Notes: generated by a model from the letters alone, not told the origin. DNA of 42,067 nucleotides from Pseudonocardia acidicola (GCF_012911935.1 NZ_JAAXLA010000064.1:1-42067); one strand, 5' to 3'. Positions 1-8,852 are shown, numbered from the stretch's first letter. Translations and numbers: made by a program.

Positions 1-19
1 CCTCCAGCCCTCCCCTGTT

Positions 20-74
20 TGTCACGAACGGCACTTTCGTTCAAACCTATCGAGCGAAAGTGCCGTTCGTGACA
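20..74. repeat. Perfect 20-bp inverted repeat (palindromic element 1)
   Basis: The left arm at 20-39, TGTCACGAACGGCACTTTCG, is the exact reverse complement of the right arm at 55-74. The 15-bp centre can extend the stem by a G-T wobble and two more pairs. There is no T-tract, and the right arm contains the GTG at 60 that is the first available start of the downstream permease. The whole element is open in the permease frame. It could be an intergenic terminator-like hairpin or a dispersed palindromic element inserted into the gene. No second copy of these arms was seen in the window. Confidence 0.85.
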
Positions 75-1157
75 TATGTGCGCCCGCGCCCGTGGCGGGA
101 CTACTTCGCCGTGATGGTGCTCGCGTTCGTCGCGGTCACCTCGGTGCTCGGCCGGTCCCGGGTCCGCGGGTTCGCCGCGTTGGCGATCGGGCTGGCCATC
201 GGCCTGGTCGGGCTGGACCCGCTCACCGGCGCGCAGCGGCTCACGTTCGGCGTCCCGCAGCTGGCCGACGGCATCGACGTGGTGATCGTCGCGGTCGGGC
301 TGTTCGCGGTCGGCGAGGCGCTGTGGGTGGCCGCGCATCTGCGCCGCGGTGCCCAGCAGGTGATCCCCGTGGGCCGGCCGTGGCTGGACCGCGGGGACCT
401 GCAGCGCACCTGGAAGCCGTGGCTGCGCGGCCCGTTCATCGGTTTCGGGTTCGGCGCGATCCCGGCCGGTGGCGCGGAGATCCCGACGTTCCTGTCCTAC
501 GTGCTGGAGCGGCGGTTGTCGAAGCGGCGCGACGAGTTCGGCTCGGGCGCGATCGAGGGTCTCGCCGGTCCGGAGTCGGCGGCCAGCGCCTCGTCGGCGG
601 GGACGCTGACCTCGATGCTGACCCTGGGGCTGCCGACGACGGCGATCGCCGCGGTGCTGCTGGCCGCGTTCCAGCAGTTCGGCATCCAGCCCGGGCCGCT
701 GCTGTTCGCGCGCGAGTCCGAGCTGGTCTGGACGCTGATCGCGAGCCTGTTCATCGGTCTGGTGCTGTTGCTGGTGCTCAACCTGCCACTGGCGCCGGTG
801 TGGGCGAAGCTGCTGCGGGTCCCCCGGCCCTACCTGTACGCCGGCATCCTGTTCTTCGCCTGCATCGGGGCCTACGCGGTCAGCGGCCAGCCGATCGACC
901 TGATCGTGCTGCTGATCATCGGGGCGATCGGGTTCCTGATGCGCCGCTACGGGCTGCCGGTGCTGCCCGCGATCCTCGGGGTGATCCTCGGCCCGGACGC
1001 GGAGCTGCAGCTGCGCCGGGCGCTGCAGATCGCCGACGGGGACGTGACGACCCTGGTGAGCACGCCGCTGTCGATCATGGTGTACACGGTGATCGCGGTG
1101 CTGCTGGGGCTGCCGTTGATCCGCAGGATGCTGCGCCGCGGGGCCGGTGTGCCGTGA
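60..1157 (+). CDS. TctA-family tripartite tricarboxylate transporter permease, N-terminally incomplete
   Basis: Large membrane subunit of a TTT-type (TctABC) secondary carboxylate transporter. The 365 residues match the family from about residue 130 onward: a YFAVMVLAF segment, the glycine-rich loop GFGFGAIPAGGAEIPTFLSY, then GLAGPESAASASSAGTLTSMLTLGLPTT, then several hydrophobic helices. TctA proteins are usually about 500 residues, so the first helices and the first Gly/Pro-rich loop are missing. The first possible starts are GTG 60 (inside the palindrome at 20-74) and GTG 78, neither with a good ribosome-binding site. The frame is open from the window edge through the palindrome, so the true start may lie upstream and the palindrome may be an in-frame insertion. 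Otherwise the gene is 5'-truncated and dead. No TctB or TctC partner is visible. It ends tail-to-tail with the DUF2156 gene, 21 bp apart. Confidence 0.75.
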   Translation: MPFVTYVRPRPWRDYFAVMVLAFVAVTSVLGRSRVRGFAALAIGLAIGLVGLDPLTGAQRLTFGVPQLADGIDVVIVAVGLFAVGEALWVAAHLRRGAQQVIPVGRPWLDRGDLQRTWKPWLRGPFIGFGFGAIPAGGAEIPTFLSYVLERRLSKRRDEFGSGAIEGLAGPESAASASSAGTLTSMLTLGLPTTAIAAVLLAAFQQFGIQPGPLLFARESELVWTLIASLFIGLVLLLVLNLPLAPVWAKLLRVPRPYLYAGILFFACIGAYAVSGQPIDLIVLLIIGAIGFLMRRYGLPVLPAILGVILGPDAELQLRRALQIADGDVTTLVSTPLSIMVYTVIAVLLGLPLIRRMLRRGAGVP

Positions 1158-1178
1158 TCCTCGCGGCGTTCGCCGGGC

Positions 1179-3755
1179 TCAGCGCAGCACGGCGCGGGCG
1201 AGGCGGGTGGCCTGCCGGGCCGACAGGCGCGGCAGGTACGCCCGGCCGATGGCGTTGCCGATCGCGGGCAACGCGGTCGGGTCGGGGTAGGCCATGTACA
1301 GCGGGCGGTACACCGGCTGGAACTTCGCCTTGAACGCCAGGAGCGAGCGGAAGCCGTACACCGGCTCGAGCCGCCGGCCGGCCGCGTCGAGCAGCTTCTG
1401 CAGCCCGCCGATGGGCTCGCCGCGGTCGAGGCGGGCCAGCGGCGCGCCGGACAGCGACAGGAACTCGACGCCCTCGTCCTTGCAGCGCAATGCCGCGGAG
1501 GCGATGAGGAACTCCATCACGCCCTTGAAGCCGTCGGAGCGGCGGCGCATGAAGTCCAGGGTCCAGCCGACGATCTCGCCGTCGCAGCGGACCGGCAGCC
1601 AGCTGGTGACGCCGTGCACCGTGCGGTCGGCGTCGACGGCGATGAGCAGCCGCACCTCGTCGTCGTCGAGCTCCTCGAGGCCGCCGAGGGTGAAGCCCAT
1701 CTCGGGCAGGCCCTTGTCGGCCACCCATTCCTCGGAGAGGGCCCGGATCTGGTCGGTGACGGCGAGCGGCGCGGTCCGGTAGCTGCACCACTCGGCGACC
1801 ATGCCGGCCTTCTCGGCCTTGTTCAGCGCGGTCCGCACGTCCTGCCACTTCTTGCCGGTGAAGGCCAGCCCGGGCAGCGGCAGCACGGTCTCCTCGGCGA
1901 CCTGCACCGTGCTCCAGCCCAGGCCCCGCGCGATGGCCTCGACCTCGGCGCCCACGCTGTACAGGCACGGCGTCCAGCCGTGGGCGTGACAGTGCTCGAC
2001 GAACCCGCGCACCGCGCGCTCGCGGGCGGCCGGCTTACCGACCGGGTCCCCGGTGGTCACCGCGACACCGCCGATGACGCGGTAGGCGACGACCGCGGCG
2101 CCGTCGGGGGTGAACCAGTAGGTGTGCCCCGGCCAGGTCGTCATGAACGACAGCGACGAGCCGCTCGTGTCCTCGAGCAACTCCCGGACCCGCCGCTGGT
2201 CCGGTTCCGGGTCCCGCAGCCGGCTGCGGGTGAAGCTGACCAGCGCACCGGCCCCGACGACGATCCAGAACACCAGGCCGGTCCACTCGTACAGAATGGT
2301 GGCGACGCCGGAGACCGGCAGGAACGTGGGCTCGACCTCGCCCAGGTAGACCGGCGGCAGGAAGCGGACCGGCAGGTCACCGAGCAGCATGAGCAGCCCC
2401 GGCGGCCGGTCGTAGCCGTGGGCGACCAGCAGGCTGCCGCCGACGAACAGCACCGAGACGCCGGCGAGGGCGCCGGCGGCGACGCGGGCCCAGGCCCGGT
2501 AGGTGCCGACGGGGGCGCGCACGTCGAACCGGCCGCGGGCGGCGACGAGCACCACGGCGACCAGCAGCGGTTGCAGCGCGGGCAGCGCCAGCAGCAACCA
2601 GGCGTGCAGGTGCACCACGGCGCCGAGGATGATCCGCTGCTCCATCGGGACCGACGCGGTGTGCGCGGCCAGCGCGAGGCCCAGCGCGGCCAGGCCGAGG
2701 TTGAGCCCGAACGCCGCGAGCCACGCCGCCCGGCGGCCGCGGCGCAGCCCTTCGGCGGCAATGAGCAGCAGCACCACCGGCATCGCCGACATCAGCCCGG
2801 GCCCGAGCCCGGACAGCCGCAGCCGCGCCTGCAGCTCGGCGCACTCGCGCAGGGCGCCGCGATCGGTGCCGGCGCCGGCGCAGATCTGCTCGACGGTCAG
2901 CGCGTCGGGCGGTGGCGAGGCGAACACGAACCGCAGCACCGACAGCGGGCCGACCCGGGTCTGCGCCCACGCGGCGATGAGCGGGCCCAGCGCCGACGCG
3001 GCCACCAGCAACGCCACCAGCACGCGCGCCTCCGGCCGGGACGGCGTGCCGATCACCTGGTCGCGGCGTCCGCCCGGGCGCAGCCGGCCCAGCGTCAGCA
3101 TCCCCAGGACCAGGCCGAACACCCCGGCGGCGAGGCGCAGCACGTCGCCCAGCAGCCCGGAGTAGAGCGCGAGCATGGCGAGCACGGCAAGCAGCACCAG
3201 CCGCAGCCGGCGCCGCCACAGCGCGGCCAACCCGGCGCTCGCGGCGAGCAGGGTGCCCACCAGCGCGGCGCCGGGCCCGACCGCGACCGCGACCTGCAGA
3301 TGGTCGGCCCAGCGACCGCCGCCGATCGTGATGAGCGCGACCAGCCCGAGCCCGGCGAGCGTGCCGACGACCTGCACCACCCCGAGCAGCCCGGCGGTGC
3401 GCAGGCTGCCCAGCCGGCGCTCGGCGACCGGGAGCAACGCGACGATCGCGATGCTGTTCACCACGTAGGAGGCGAGACCGGGGCACCACGTCGCCGAGGT
3501 GAACAGGCTCCACCAGTGCCCGTCGCGCAGCGGTCCGGGGCCGGCGCCGATCGCGGCGCGCAGCTCGCGCGACGGCCCCCGCCAGAGGCTGCCGGTGACC
3601 GCCCCGATGACCCACAACAACGGCACCGACCCGACGGTGAGCGGCGCCCGCCGGAGCATCCGGACAACCGCCGGGGCGGCCCCGGCACCCGGTAGGCAGC
3701 AGCCCGGGTCCGGGCGACCGGCCCGTCCGGTGTCCACCCGTGTCGTGCCGGTCAT
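1179..3755 (-). CDS. Membrane DUF2156 (MprF/LPG-synthase-like) protein with degenerate rhomboid-like N-terminal region
   Basis: Predicted integral membrane protein of 858 residues. Residues about 75-225 resemble a rhomboid core: a HWWSLFTSATW helix entry, a conserved Asn near 100, and a VGPGAA segment where active rhomboids have GxSG, so the catalytic Ser is replaced by Pro. Residues about 240-510 form more membrane helices. Residues about 520-850 match DUF2156/LPG_synthase_C, the acyltransferase domain of MprF and LysX, with FMTTWPGHTYWF, GWTLDFMRRRSDGFKGVMEFLI and LSLSGAPLA. The family transfers aminoacyl groups from tRNA to membrane lipids or is otherwise linked to envelope charge. No lysyl-tRNA synthetase domain is present, unlike LysX. 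The ATG at 3755 follows GAGGAGG at good spacing. It is divergent from the APC transporter. The lipid product cannot be told from sequence. Confidence 0.8.
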   Translation of the reverse strand: MTGTTRVDTGRAGRPDPGCCLPGAGAAPAVVRMLRRAPLTVGSVPLLWVIGAVTGSLWRGPSRELRAAIGAGPGPLRDGHWWSLFTSATWCPGLASYVVNSIAIVALLPVAERRLGSLRTAGLLGVVQVVGTLAGLGLVALITIGGGRWADHLQVAVAVGPGAALVGTLLAASAGLAALWRRRLRLVLLAVLAMLALYSGLLGDVLRLAAGVFGLVLGMLTLGRLRPGGRRDQVIGTPSRPEARVLVALLVAASALGPLIAAWAQTRVGPLSVLRFVFASPPPDALTVEQICAGAGTDRGALRECAELQARLRLSGLGPGLMSAMPVVLLLIAAEGLRRGRRAAWLAAFGLNLGLAALGLALAAHTASVPMEQRIILGAVVHLHAWLLLALPALQPLLVAVVLVAARGRFDVRAPVGTYRAWARVAAGALAGVSVLFVGGSLLVAHGYDRPPGLLMLLGDLPVRFLPPVYLGEVEPTFLPVSGVATILYEWTGLVFWIVVGAGALVSFTRSRLRDPEPDQRRVRELLEDTSGSSLSFMTTWPGHTYWFTPDGAAVVAYRVIGGVAVTTGDPVGKPAARERAVRGFVEHCHAHGWTPCLYSVGAEVEAIARGLGWSTVQVAEETVLPLPGLAFTGKKWQDVRTALNKAEKAGMVAEWCSYRTAPLAVTDQIRALSEEWVADKGLPEMGFTLGGLEELDDDEVRLLIAVDADRTVHGVTSWLPVRCDGEIVGWTLDFMRRRSDGFKGVMEFLIASAALRCKDEGVEFLSLSGAPLARLDRGEPIGGLQKLLDAAGRRLEPVYGFRSLLAFKAKFQPVYRPLYMAYPDPTALPAIGNAIGRAYLPRLSARQATRLARAVLR

Positions 3756-3843
3756 CCGTGAGCCTCCTCAGGCGTCGCACAGCACTCTCCCAGCCGACGT
3801 CCCCGGATGGCCACCGAACAGCCCCGGAGGGGACGATGGGACT

Positions 3844-5814
3844 GTGGCGACCACCACACGACCTGCCGATGAGCTGAAGCACCGACTCGGTGACTGGCTG
3901 CTGCAAGGCCTGACCGACCGGGCCGGGCGACGACAGGGCCCGCACGCCCAGCCACCGCCGGAGCATCCCCGCCATCCCTGGTGGAAGGTGATGTGCCTGA
4001 CCGGGGTCGACTACTTCTCGACGCTGGGTTACCAGCCTGGGATCGCGGCGCTGGCCGCCGGGCTGCTGTCCCCGCTGGCGACGATCATCCTGGTTCTGGT
4101 CACGCTGTTCGGCGCACTGCCGGTGTATCGGCGGGTGGCAGTGGAGAGCCCGCACGGCGAGGGGTCGATCGCCATGCTGGAGCGGCTGCTGCCGTTCTGG
4201 AAGGGCAAGCTCTTCGTTCTGGCGCTGCTCGGTTTCGCCGCGACCGACTTCATGATCACGATGACTCTGTCGGCGGCCGACGCCACCGCGCACCTGGTGG
4301 AGAACCCGCTGGTCCCGCGGGCGCTGCACGGCCACAACGTGGGCATCACGCTGCTGCTGCTGGCGGCACTCGGTGCGGTGTTCCTCGCCGGGTTCACCGA
4401 GGCCATCACCATCGCGGTGCTCCTCGTCGGCAGCTACCTCGCGCTCAACTGCGTCGTGGTGGTGGACGGCCTGTGGAACATCGCCACCGCGCCGGGGGTG
4501 TTCTTCGACTGGACGCGGCTGCTGGTGTCGCAGTACCCGAACCCCTGGCTGATGGTCGCGGTCGCCCTGATCGTGTTCCCGAAGCTCGCGCTGGGTCTGT
4601 CCGGTTTCGAGACCGGCGTCGCGGTGATGCCGCTGATCGACGGCGATCCGGACGACACCGAGGAGCGCCCGCGTGGGCGCATCCGCGGCGCCCGCAAGCT
4701 GCTCACCACCGCGGCGCTGATCATGAGCGCCTTCCTGATCACCAGCAGCCTGATCACGACGCTGCTCATCCCGGCACCGGAGTTCCAGCCCGGCGGGGCG
4801 GCCAACGGCCGGGCGCTGGCCTACCTCGCACACGAACACCTCGGCAACGCCTTCGGCACCGTCTACGACGTGAGCACGATGGCCATCCTGTGGTTCGCCG
4901 GCGCCTCGGCGATGGCCGGCCTGCTCAACCTGGTGCCGCGGTACCTGCCGCGATACGGGATGGCGCCGCACTGGGCGCAGGCCGTCCGCCCGCTGGTGCT
5001 CGTGTTCACCGCGATCGGATTCCTGATCACGATCCTGTTCGACGCCGACGTCGACGCGCAGGGCGGCGCGTACGCGACCGGGGTGCTGGTGCTCATCACC
5101 TCGGCGGCGATCGCGGTGACCCTGTCCGCCCGGCGGCGCGGACGGCGCCGGGCCGCCGCCGCCTTCGCGGTCATCTCCGCAATCTTCATCTACACGACGA
5201 TCGTCAACATCATCGAACGACCGGAGGGCGTGCAGATCGCCTCCTGCTTCATCGCCGGCATCATCGCGGTGTCGTTCCTGTCGCGCGCGATCCGCGCGTT
5301 CGAGCTGCGGATCACCGCGGTGCACCTCGACGAGACGGCCGAGGAGTTCATCCGGGAGCTGGCCTCCGGGCCGATCCGGCTGATCGCGCACGAACCGCAC
5401 GCCCGCGGCGAAGGCGAGACCGACCACGACGAGTACCGGAAGAAACTCGACGAGGAGCGCGCCGGGCATCACCTCCCCGACCCGGACAAGGTGCTGCTGG
5501 TCGAGGTGGACATCACCGACCCGTCGGAGTTCGAGTCCGAGCTGCATGTGCACGGCGAGCGACGCGGGCCCTACCGCGTGCTGCGGGTGTCCGGCCCGGC
5601 GGTGCCCAACGCGATCGCCGCGCTCCTGCTGCACATCCGGGACATGACCGGCGTCCCGCCGCACATCTACTTCGACTGGACCGAGGGAAACCCGGTGTTC
5701 CACCTGCTGCGTTACCTGTTCACCGGGGCCGGCGAGGTCGCCCCGGTCACCCGGGAGATCCTCCGCGAGGCCGAACCGGATCCGCGGCGCCGGCCCGCGG
5801 TGCACGTGGGCTGA
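3844..5814 (+). CDS. APC-superfamily transporter with C-terminal cytoplasmic domain
   Basis: Predicted secondary transporter of 656 residues. After about 45 polar residues comes WWKVMCLTGVDYFSTLGYQPGIAALAAG, a typical first-helix motif of the amino-acid/polyamine/organocation fold seen in large actinobacterial APC permeases and distantly in KimA/KUP potassium transporters. About twelve hydrophobic segments follow to roughly residue 490. The last 165 residues are soluble and charged, with a long Glu-rich stretch. The substrate (amino acid or K+) is not assignable. The open frame extends upstream to 3499 but would overlap the divergent DUF2156 gene. GTG 3844, preceded by GGAGGGG, is the best start and leaves an 88-bp divergent promoter region. 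A small acidic protein follows 67 bp downstream. Confidence 0.8.
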   Translation: MATTTRPADELKHRLGDWLLQGLTDRAGRRQGPHAQPPPEHPRHPWWKVMCLTGVDYFSTLGYQPGIAALAAGLLSPLATIILVLVTLFGALPVYRRVAVESPHGEGSIAMLERLLPFWKGKLFVLALLGFAATDFMITMTLSAADATAHLVENPLVPRALHGHNVGITLLLLAALGAVFLAGFTEAITIAVLLVGSYLALNCVVVVDGLWNIATAPGVFFDWTRLLVSQYPNPWLMVAVALIVFPKLALGLSGFETGVAVMPLIDGDPDDTEERPRGRIRGARKLLTTAALIMSAFLITSSLITTLLIPAPEFQPGGAANGRALAYLAHEHLGNAFGTVYDVSTMAILWFAGASAMAGLLNLVPRYLPRYGMAPHWAQAVRPLVLVFTAIGFLITILFDADVDAQGGAYATGVLVLITSAAIAVTLSARRRGRRRAAAAFAVISAIFIYTTIVNIIERPEGVQIASCFIAGIIAVSFLSRAIRAFELRITAVHLDETAEEFIRELASGPIRLIAHEPHARGEGETDHDEYRKKLDEERAGHHLPDPDKVLLVEVDITDPSEFESELHVHGERRGPYRVLRVSGPAVPNAIAALLLHIRDMTGVPPHIYFDWTEGNPVFHLLRYLFTGAGEVAPVTREILREAEPDPRRRPAVHVG

Positions 5815-5838
5815 CACACCGCAGGTGTAGCCCGGACG

Positions 5839-5856
5839 GACGGGGGCACCCCCGTC
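5839..5856. terminator. Short GC hairpin between transporter and small acidic gene
   Basis: GACGGGGG at 5839-5846 and CCCCCGTC at 5849-5856 are perfect complements with a two-base centre, effectively 7 bp with a GCAC loop. It lies 25 bp after the transporter stop and 26 bp before the acidic gene. It may be a weak terminator or an mRNA processing or stability hairpin. No T-tract follows. Confidence 0.4.
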
Positions 5857-5881
5857 ACGGAACTGGGAAGGAGCGCTGGAC

Positions 5882-6139
5882 ATGGGGATCGAAGATCCTG
5901 ACGATGACGTGCTCGAGCAGAAGCTGCCCGCCGTGCTCGACGCCGAGGACGACGAGCTCGACGATCTTCCCGACGATCTCACCGAGATACCGATCGAGGC
6001 CGATCCCGGCGACGTCGCCGAGGATCTGGAGGACCTGATCGTCGCGGTCCCGGGCGAGGCGCCGCTGGAGGCGGATCCGGCGGACGTCGCCGAGCAGCTG
6101 CGCTCCGTGCCGGTCGAGGAACCCGAGCTGGAGACCTGA
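5882..6139 (+). CDS. Small highly acidic protein with an internal repeat
   Basis: Eighty-five residues; I count 32 Asp/Glu and only two Lys/Arg, so the net charge is about -30. No signal peptide, membrane helix or Cys is seen. Two copies of a motif, EADPGDVAEDL (residues 39-49) and EADPADVAEQL (63-73), are spaced 24 residues apart. The surrounding IPIEADP and APLEADP are also similar, so the C-terminal half is a duplicated unit. A good GGAAGGAG ribosome-binding site precedes ATG 5882. It is co-directional with the APC transporter 67 bp upstream and lies before the P450 operon. I do not recognise a family with known function. It is likely a soluble cytoplasmic protein, perhaps partnering the transporter, but that rests on position only. 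Confidence 0.7.
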   Translation: MGIEDPDDDVLEQKLPAVLDAEDDELDDLPDDLTEIPIEADPGDVAEDLEDLIVAVPGEAPLEADPADVAEQLRSVPVEEPELET

Positions 6140-6143
6140 GCCG

Positions 6144-6182
6144 GCTATCGCAGGCATAGTCAGTTGACGATCGACCGATAGC
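6144..6182. promoter_or_regulatory. Inverted repeat upstream of P450 operon, candidate operator
   Basis: GCTATCG at 6144-6150 is repeated inverted as CGATAGC at 6176-6182, with 25 bp between. A TTGACG hexamer lies inside at 6164-6169, but no convincing -10 sits 17 bp downstream. It is the only intergenic gap before the P450-to-ubiX operon, so its promoter is probably here. Confidence 0.3.
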
Positions 6183-6238
6183 GAGCCACCTCACAGACTC
6201 AGGCGCGACAACACGCGTCGACGGAGGTGAGGGCACCG

Positions 6239-7426
6239 GTGCCCGACAGCGAGCCGACCACGGTCGAGAAGCCCCTGGAGTTCGATCCGCACTCCCCGGA
6301 TCTGTCCCCCGACCGCGCCTACGAGTTGTACGCGGACCTGCGCTCGCAGTGTCCGGTTGCGCACAGCGAGAAGTACGGCGGGTACTGGGCGGTGTCGCGC
6401 TACGACGACGTCCGCGCCGTGGCGATGGACCACGAGACGTACTCCTCGACCGGCGGGGTCTACGTCCCCGCCGTGTCCGACAGCCGGTTCCCGCCGATCG
6501 ACCACGACCCGCCGGAGCACGCCGGGTTCCGCGCCCTGATCGCCCCGCTGACCAGCGGCGCCGCGGCCAAGGCGATGGATCCGAAGATCCAGGCCACCGT
6601 CGACCGGCTGGTCGACGCGTTCATCGACCGGGGCCGTGCCGAGCTCGTCGACGAGCTGTCCACGCCGCTCCCGCTCGACGTCATCACCCAGCTCTACGAC
6701 CTGGACGCGGAGCAGAGCGCGCACATCCGCTCCTACTCGCTGGAGTTCCTGGAGCACGCGTCGGGGCCGCGGGGCCGCGAGATCATCGACCGGGTCTGCG
6801 CCTACTGGATCTCGCTGTTCGACGAGCGCCGCGCCGAGCCGCGCGAGGACTTCATCACCGGTCTGCTCGAGGCCAACCAGGAGCTGCACGCGAGCGACGA
6901 AGAGCTCGCGAACATGATGTTCATCCTGACCTACGCGGGGCACGACTCGACCGCGCTCGGGTTGAGCAACACCCTGCTCTACCTCGCCGAACACCCCGAG
7001 GTGCAGCAGCGGCTCATCGACGAGCCGAAGCTGGTGCCGTCGATGATCGACGAGATCCTGCGCTACGAGACACCGCTGCACTGGTTCCCGCGTCAGCTCA
7101 CCAAGGACACCTGCCTGCGCGGGATGGACATGAAGGCCGGTGAGCGGGTGCTGCTGCTGTTCGCCTCGGCCAACCGCGACCCCGAGGTGTTCGACCGGGC
7201 CGACGAGATCGTCATCGACCGTCGCCCCAACCGGCATCTCGCGTTCGGTGCGGGCATTCACACCTGCCCCGGCATGGCGCTGGCCAAGCTGGAGACGAAG
7301 CTGGCGGTCGAGACCGTGCTGCGCCGCATCCCCGGTTTCCGGGTCGACGGCACCGTCGAGCGGACCGACCCGCTCGAGGGCGGCGGCCGCCACCTCGGGG
7401 TGCGCACGCTCCCGGTGACCTGGTGA
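6239..7426 (+). CDS. Cytochrome P450
   Basis: Soluble bacterial class I P450 of 395 residues catalysing NAD(P)H-dependent oxygen insertion. The I-helix motif AGHDST is at about 233-238, the ExxR pair (EILR) at 272-275, and the heme loop FGAGIHTCPGM has its proximal Cys near 343. GTG 6239 is preferred over GTG 6227 because GGAGGTG at 6223-6229 is at proper distance from the former and overlaps the latter. No ferredoxin or reductase gene is adjacent, so redox partners must be supplied elsewhere. It is the first gene of an operon with MFS, SDR, ubiD and ubiX genes. Its stop overlaps the MFS start by 4 bp (GTGA). The context suggests hydroxylation or O-dealkylation of an aromatic or other acid. 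The substrate is unknown. Confidence 0.93.
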   Translation: MPDSEPTTVEKPLEFDPHSPDLSPDRAYELYADLRSQCPVAHSEKYGGYWAVSRYDDVRAVAMDHETYSSTGGVYVPAVSDSRFPPIDHDPPEHAGFRALIAPLTSGAAAKAMDPKIQATVDRLVDAFIDRGRAELVDELSTPLPLDVITQLYDLDAEQSAHIRSYSLEFLEHASGPRGREIIDRVCAYWISLFDERRAEPREDFITGLLEANQELHASDEELANMMFILTYAGHDSTALGLSNTLLYLAEHPEVQQRLIDEPKLVPSMIDEILRYETPLHWFPRQLTKDTCLRGMDMKAGERVLLLFASANRDPEVFDRADEIVIDRRPNRHLAFGAGIHTCPGMALAKLETKLAVETVLRRIPGFRVDGTVERTDPLEGGGRHLGVRTLPVTW

Positions 7427-8814
7427 GCGCAGGGGCGGCAGCGGGCCCTCTCCGGCCCACCCGGCGGCAGATGATCACCGCAGGCAGCGCGTCGACCGTC
7501 GGTTTCGCGTTCGACCTGTTCGACCTGTTCATCCTGCTCTACGTGGCCTCGACGATCGGCCCGCTGTTCTTCCCGGCGGAGAGCGCCACCCTGCAGTTGG
7601 CCGCCACGTACGCGTCGTTCGGTGTGAGCCTGGTGATGCGGCCGCTCGGCGGGGCGGTGTTCGGCCGCTACGCCGACCGGCTGGGCCGGCGGCGCAGCAT
7701 GATCGTGACGATCACCGGGGTCGGCCTGGCCACCGCGCTGATGGGCGCGCTGCCCACGCACGACACGATCGGGATGCTCGCGCCGGTGCTGTTCGTGGCG
7801 CTGCGCCTGGTGCAGGGCCTGCTCGTGGGCGGCGTGGTCGCCTCGACGCACACTCTCGGCACCGAGACCGTCCCGCAGCGCTGGCGCGGGCTGGTCTCCG
7901 GCCTGATCAGCGGCGGCGGCGCCGGGCTCGGCGCGGTCATCGCCTCGCTGGTGTTCCTCGCGGTGTCGGCGGCCTTCCCCGGACCGGCGTTCACCGAGTG
8001 GGGCTGGCGGGTCATGTTCTTCGCCGGCCTGCTGGCGTCGGCGTTCAGCCTGGTGCTGTTCCGCTTCATCGAGGAGTCGCCGCTGTGGGCCGCGGCGGCT
8101 CACAAGGCGACTCCGCAGCAGGCCGCGCGGGCCCGGGACCTGTGGGCGCCCGGCCGCCGGGTCGTGCTGCTGACCAGTCTCGGGCTGGTCGTCGGCGCGG
8201 GCGCGCAGTACTACCTGACCTCGGGGTTCCTGCCGACCTTCCTCGGCTCGGTCAACGAGGTGCCGGCCGGCTCGCGGGGTCTGCTCCTGGTGTGGATGAG
8301 CCTGGCGATCCTGCCGGTGGCGCTGCTGGTGGGGCACCTGTCCGAGTGCTTCGGCCGCCGACGGGTCTTCCTGGCCGTGGGCGGGGTCAACCTGGTCGCG
8401 CTGCCGCTGCTGGTGGCGGCGATGGCCGGCCTCGGCCCGACCGACACCGGCCCGCTGCTCGGCTACGGCCTGCTGCTCACCGTGCTGGCCAACGCGTCCT
8501 ACGCCGCGGTGCCGATCTACCTCAACGAACGCTTCCCGACCCGGCTGCGGGCGACCGCGACGGCGGTGGTGTGGAACGGCGGGTTCGCCCTCGGCGGCCT
8601 GTCCACGACGTTCGTCACGGCGGCCAGCCCCACGGTCGCCGACATCCCCAGCCGGCTGGCGGTGTTCCTGCTGGGCTGCGTCGCGATCTTCCTGATCGGG
8701 GCCGCGCTGTCCCCGGAGACCCGGGGTGCGCTCGAGCGCCCCGACGCCGACGCGGCCGCCCAGCCCGGCCCCGAACCCGAATCCACCACCGCCACCGCCG
8801 CTCAGCAGGCATGA
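7423..8814 (+). CDS. MFS transporter, metabolite:H+ symporter-like
   Basis: Twelve-helix major facilitator of 463 residues. It begins with a short polar tail, then helix 1 containing FDLFDLFILLYVAS. The loop 2-3 signature GRYADRLGRRRSM is typical of the MHS/sugar-porter branch, and the equivalent second-half loop is GHLSECFGRRRVF. The tail is Ala/Pro/Glu-rich. Such proteins import aromatic or organic acids by proton symport, which suits uptake of the substrate of the surrounding P450-UbiD operon; that link is inferred. GTG 7423 overlaps the P450 stop (GTGA), indicating translational coupling. The SDR gene begins 38 bp after its stop. Confidence 0.88.
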   Translation: MSAGAAAGPLRPTRRQMITAGSASTVGFAFDLFDLFILLYVASTIGPLFFPAESATLQLAATYASFGVSLVMRPLGGAVFGRYADRLGRRRSMIVTITGVGLATALMGALPTHDTIGMLAPVLFVALRLVQGLLVGGVVASTHTLGTETVPQRWRGLVSGLISGGGAGLGAVIASLVFLAVSAAFPGPAFTEWGWRVMFFAGLLASAFSLVLFRFIEESPLWAAAAHKATPQQAARARDLWAPGRRVVLLTSLGLVVGAGAQYYLTSGFLPTFLGSVNEVPAGSRGLLLVWMSLAILPVALLVGHLSECFGRRRVFLAVGGVNLVALPLLVAAMAGLGPTDTGPLLGYGLLLTVLANASYAAVPIYLNERFPTRLRATATAVVWNGGFALGGLSTTFVTAASPTVADIPSRLAVFLLGCVAIFLIGAALSPETRGALERPDADAAAQPGPEPESTTATAAQQA

Positions 8815-8852
8815 CCGGCTCGACCAGGCACGACGTGCAGGAAAGGAATTCC

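Noticed and set aside
1614..3695. 693-codon plus-strand open frame
   Set aside because: Antisense shadow of the DUF2156 membrane protein; His/Gln/Arg-rich translation with no family features.
2377..5982. 1201-codon minus-strand open frame
   Set aside because: Runs opposite the APC transporter and through the DUF2156 gene in another frame; low-complexity Arg/Asp/His translation typical of GC-rich shadows.
6164..6169. TTGACG as a -35 element for the P450 operon
   Set aside because: No -10-like hexamer at suitable spacing; kept only as part of an inverted repeat.
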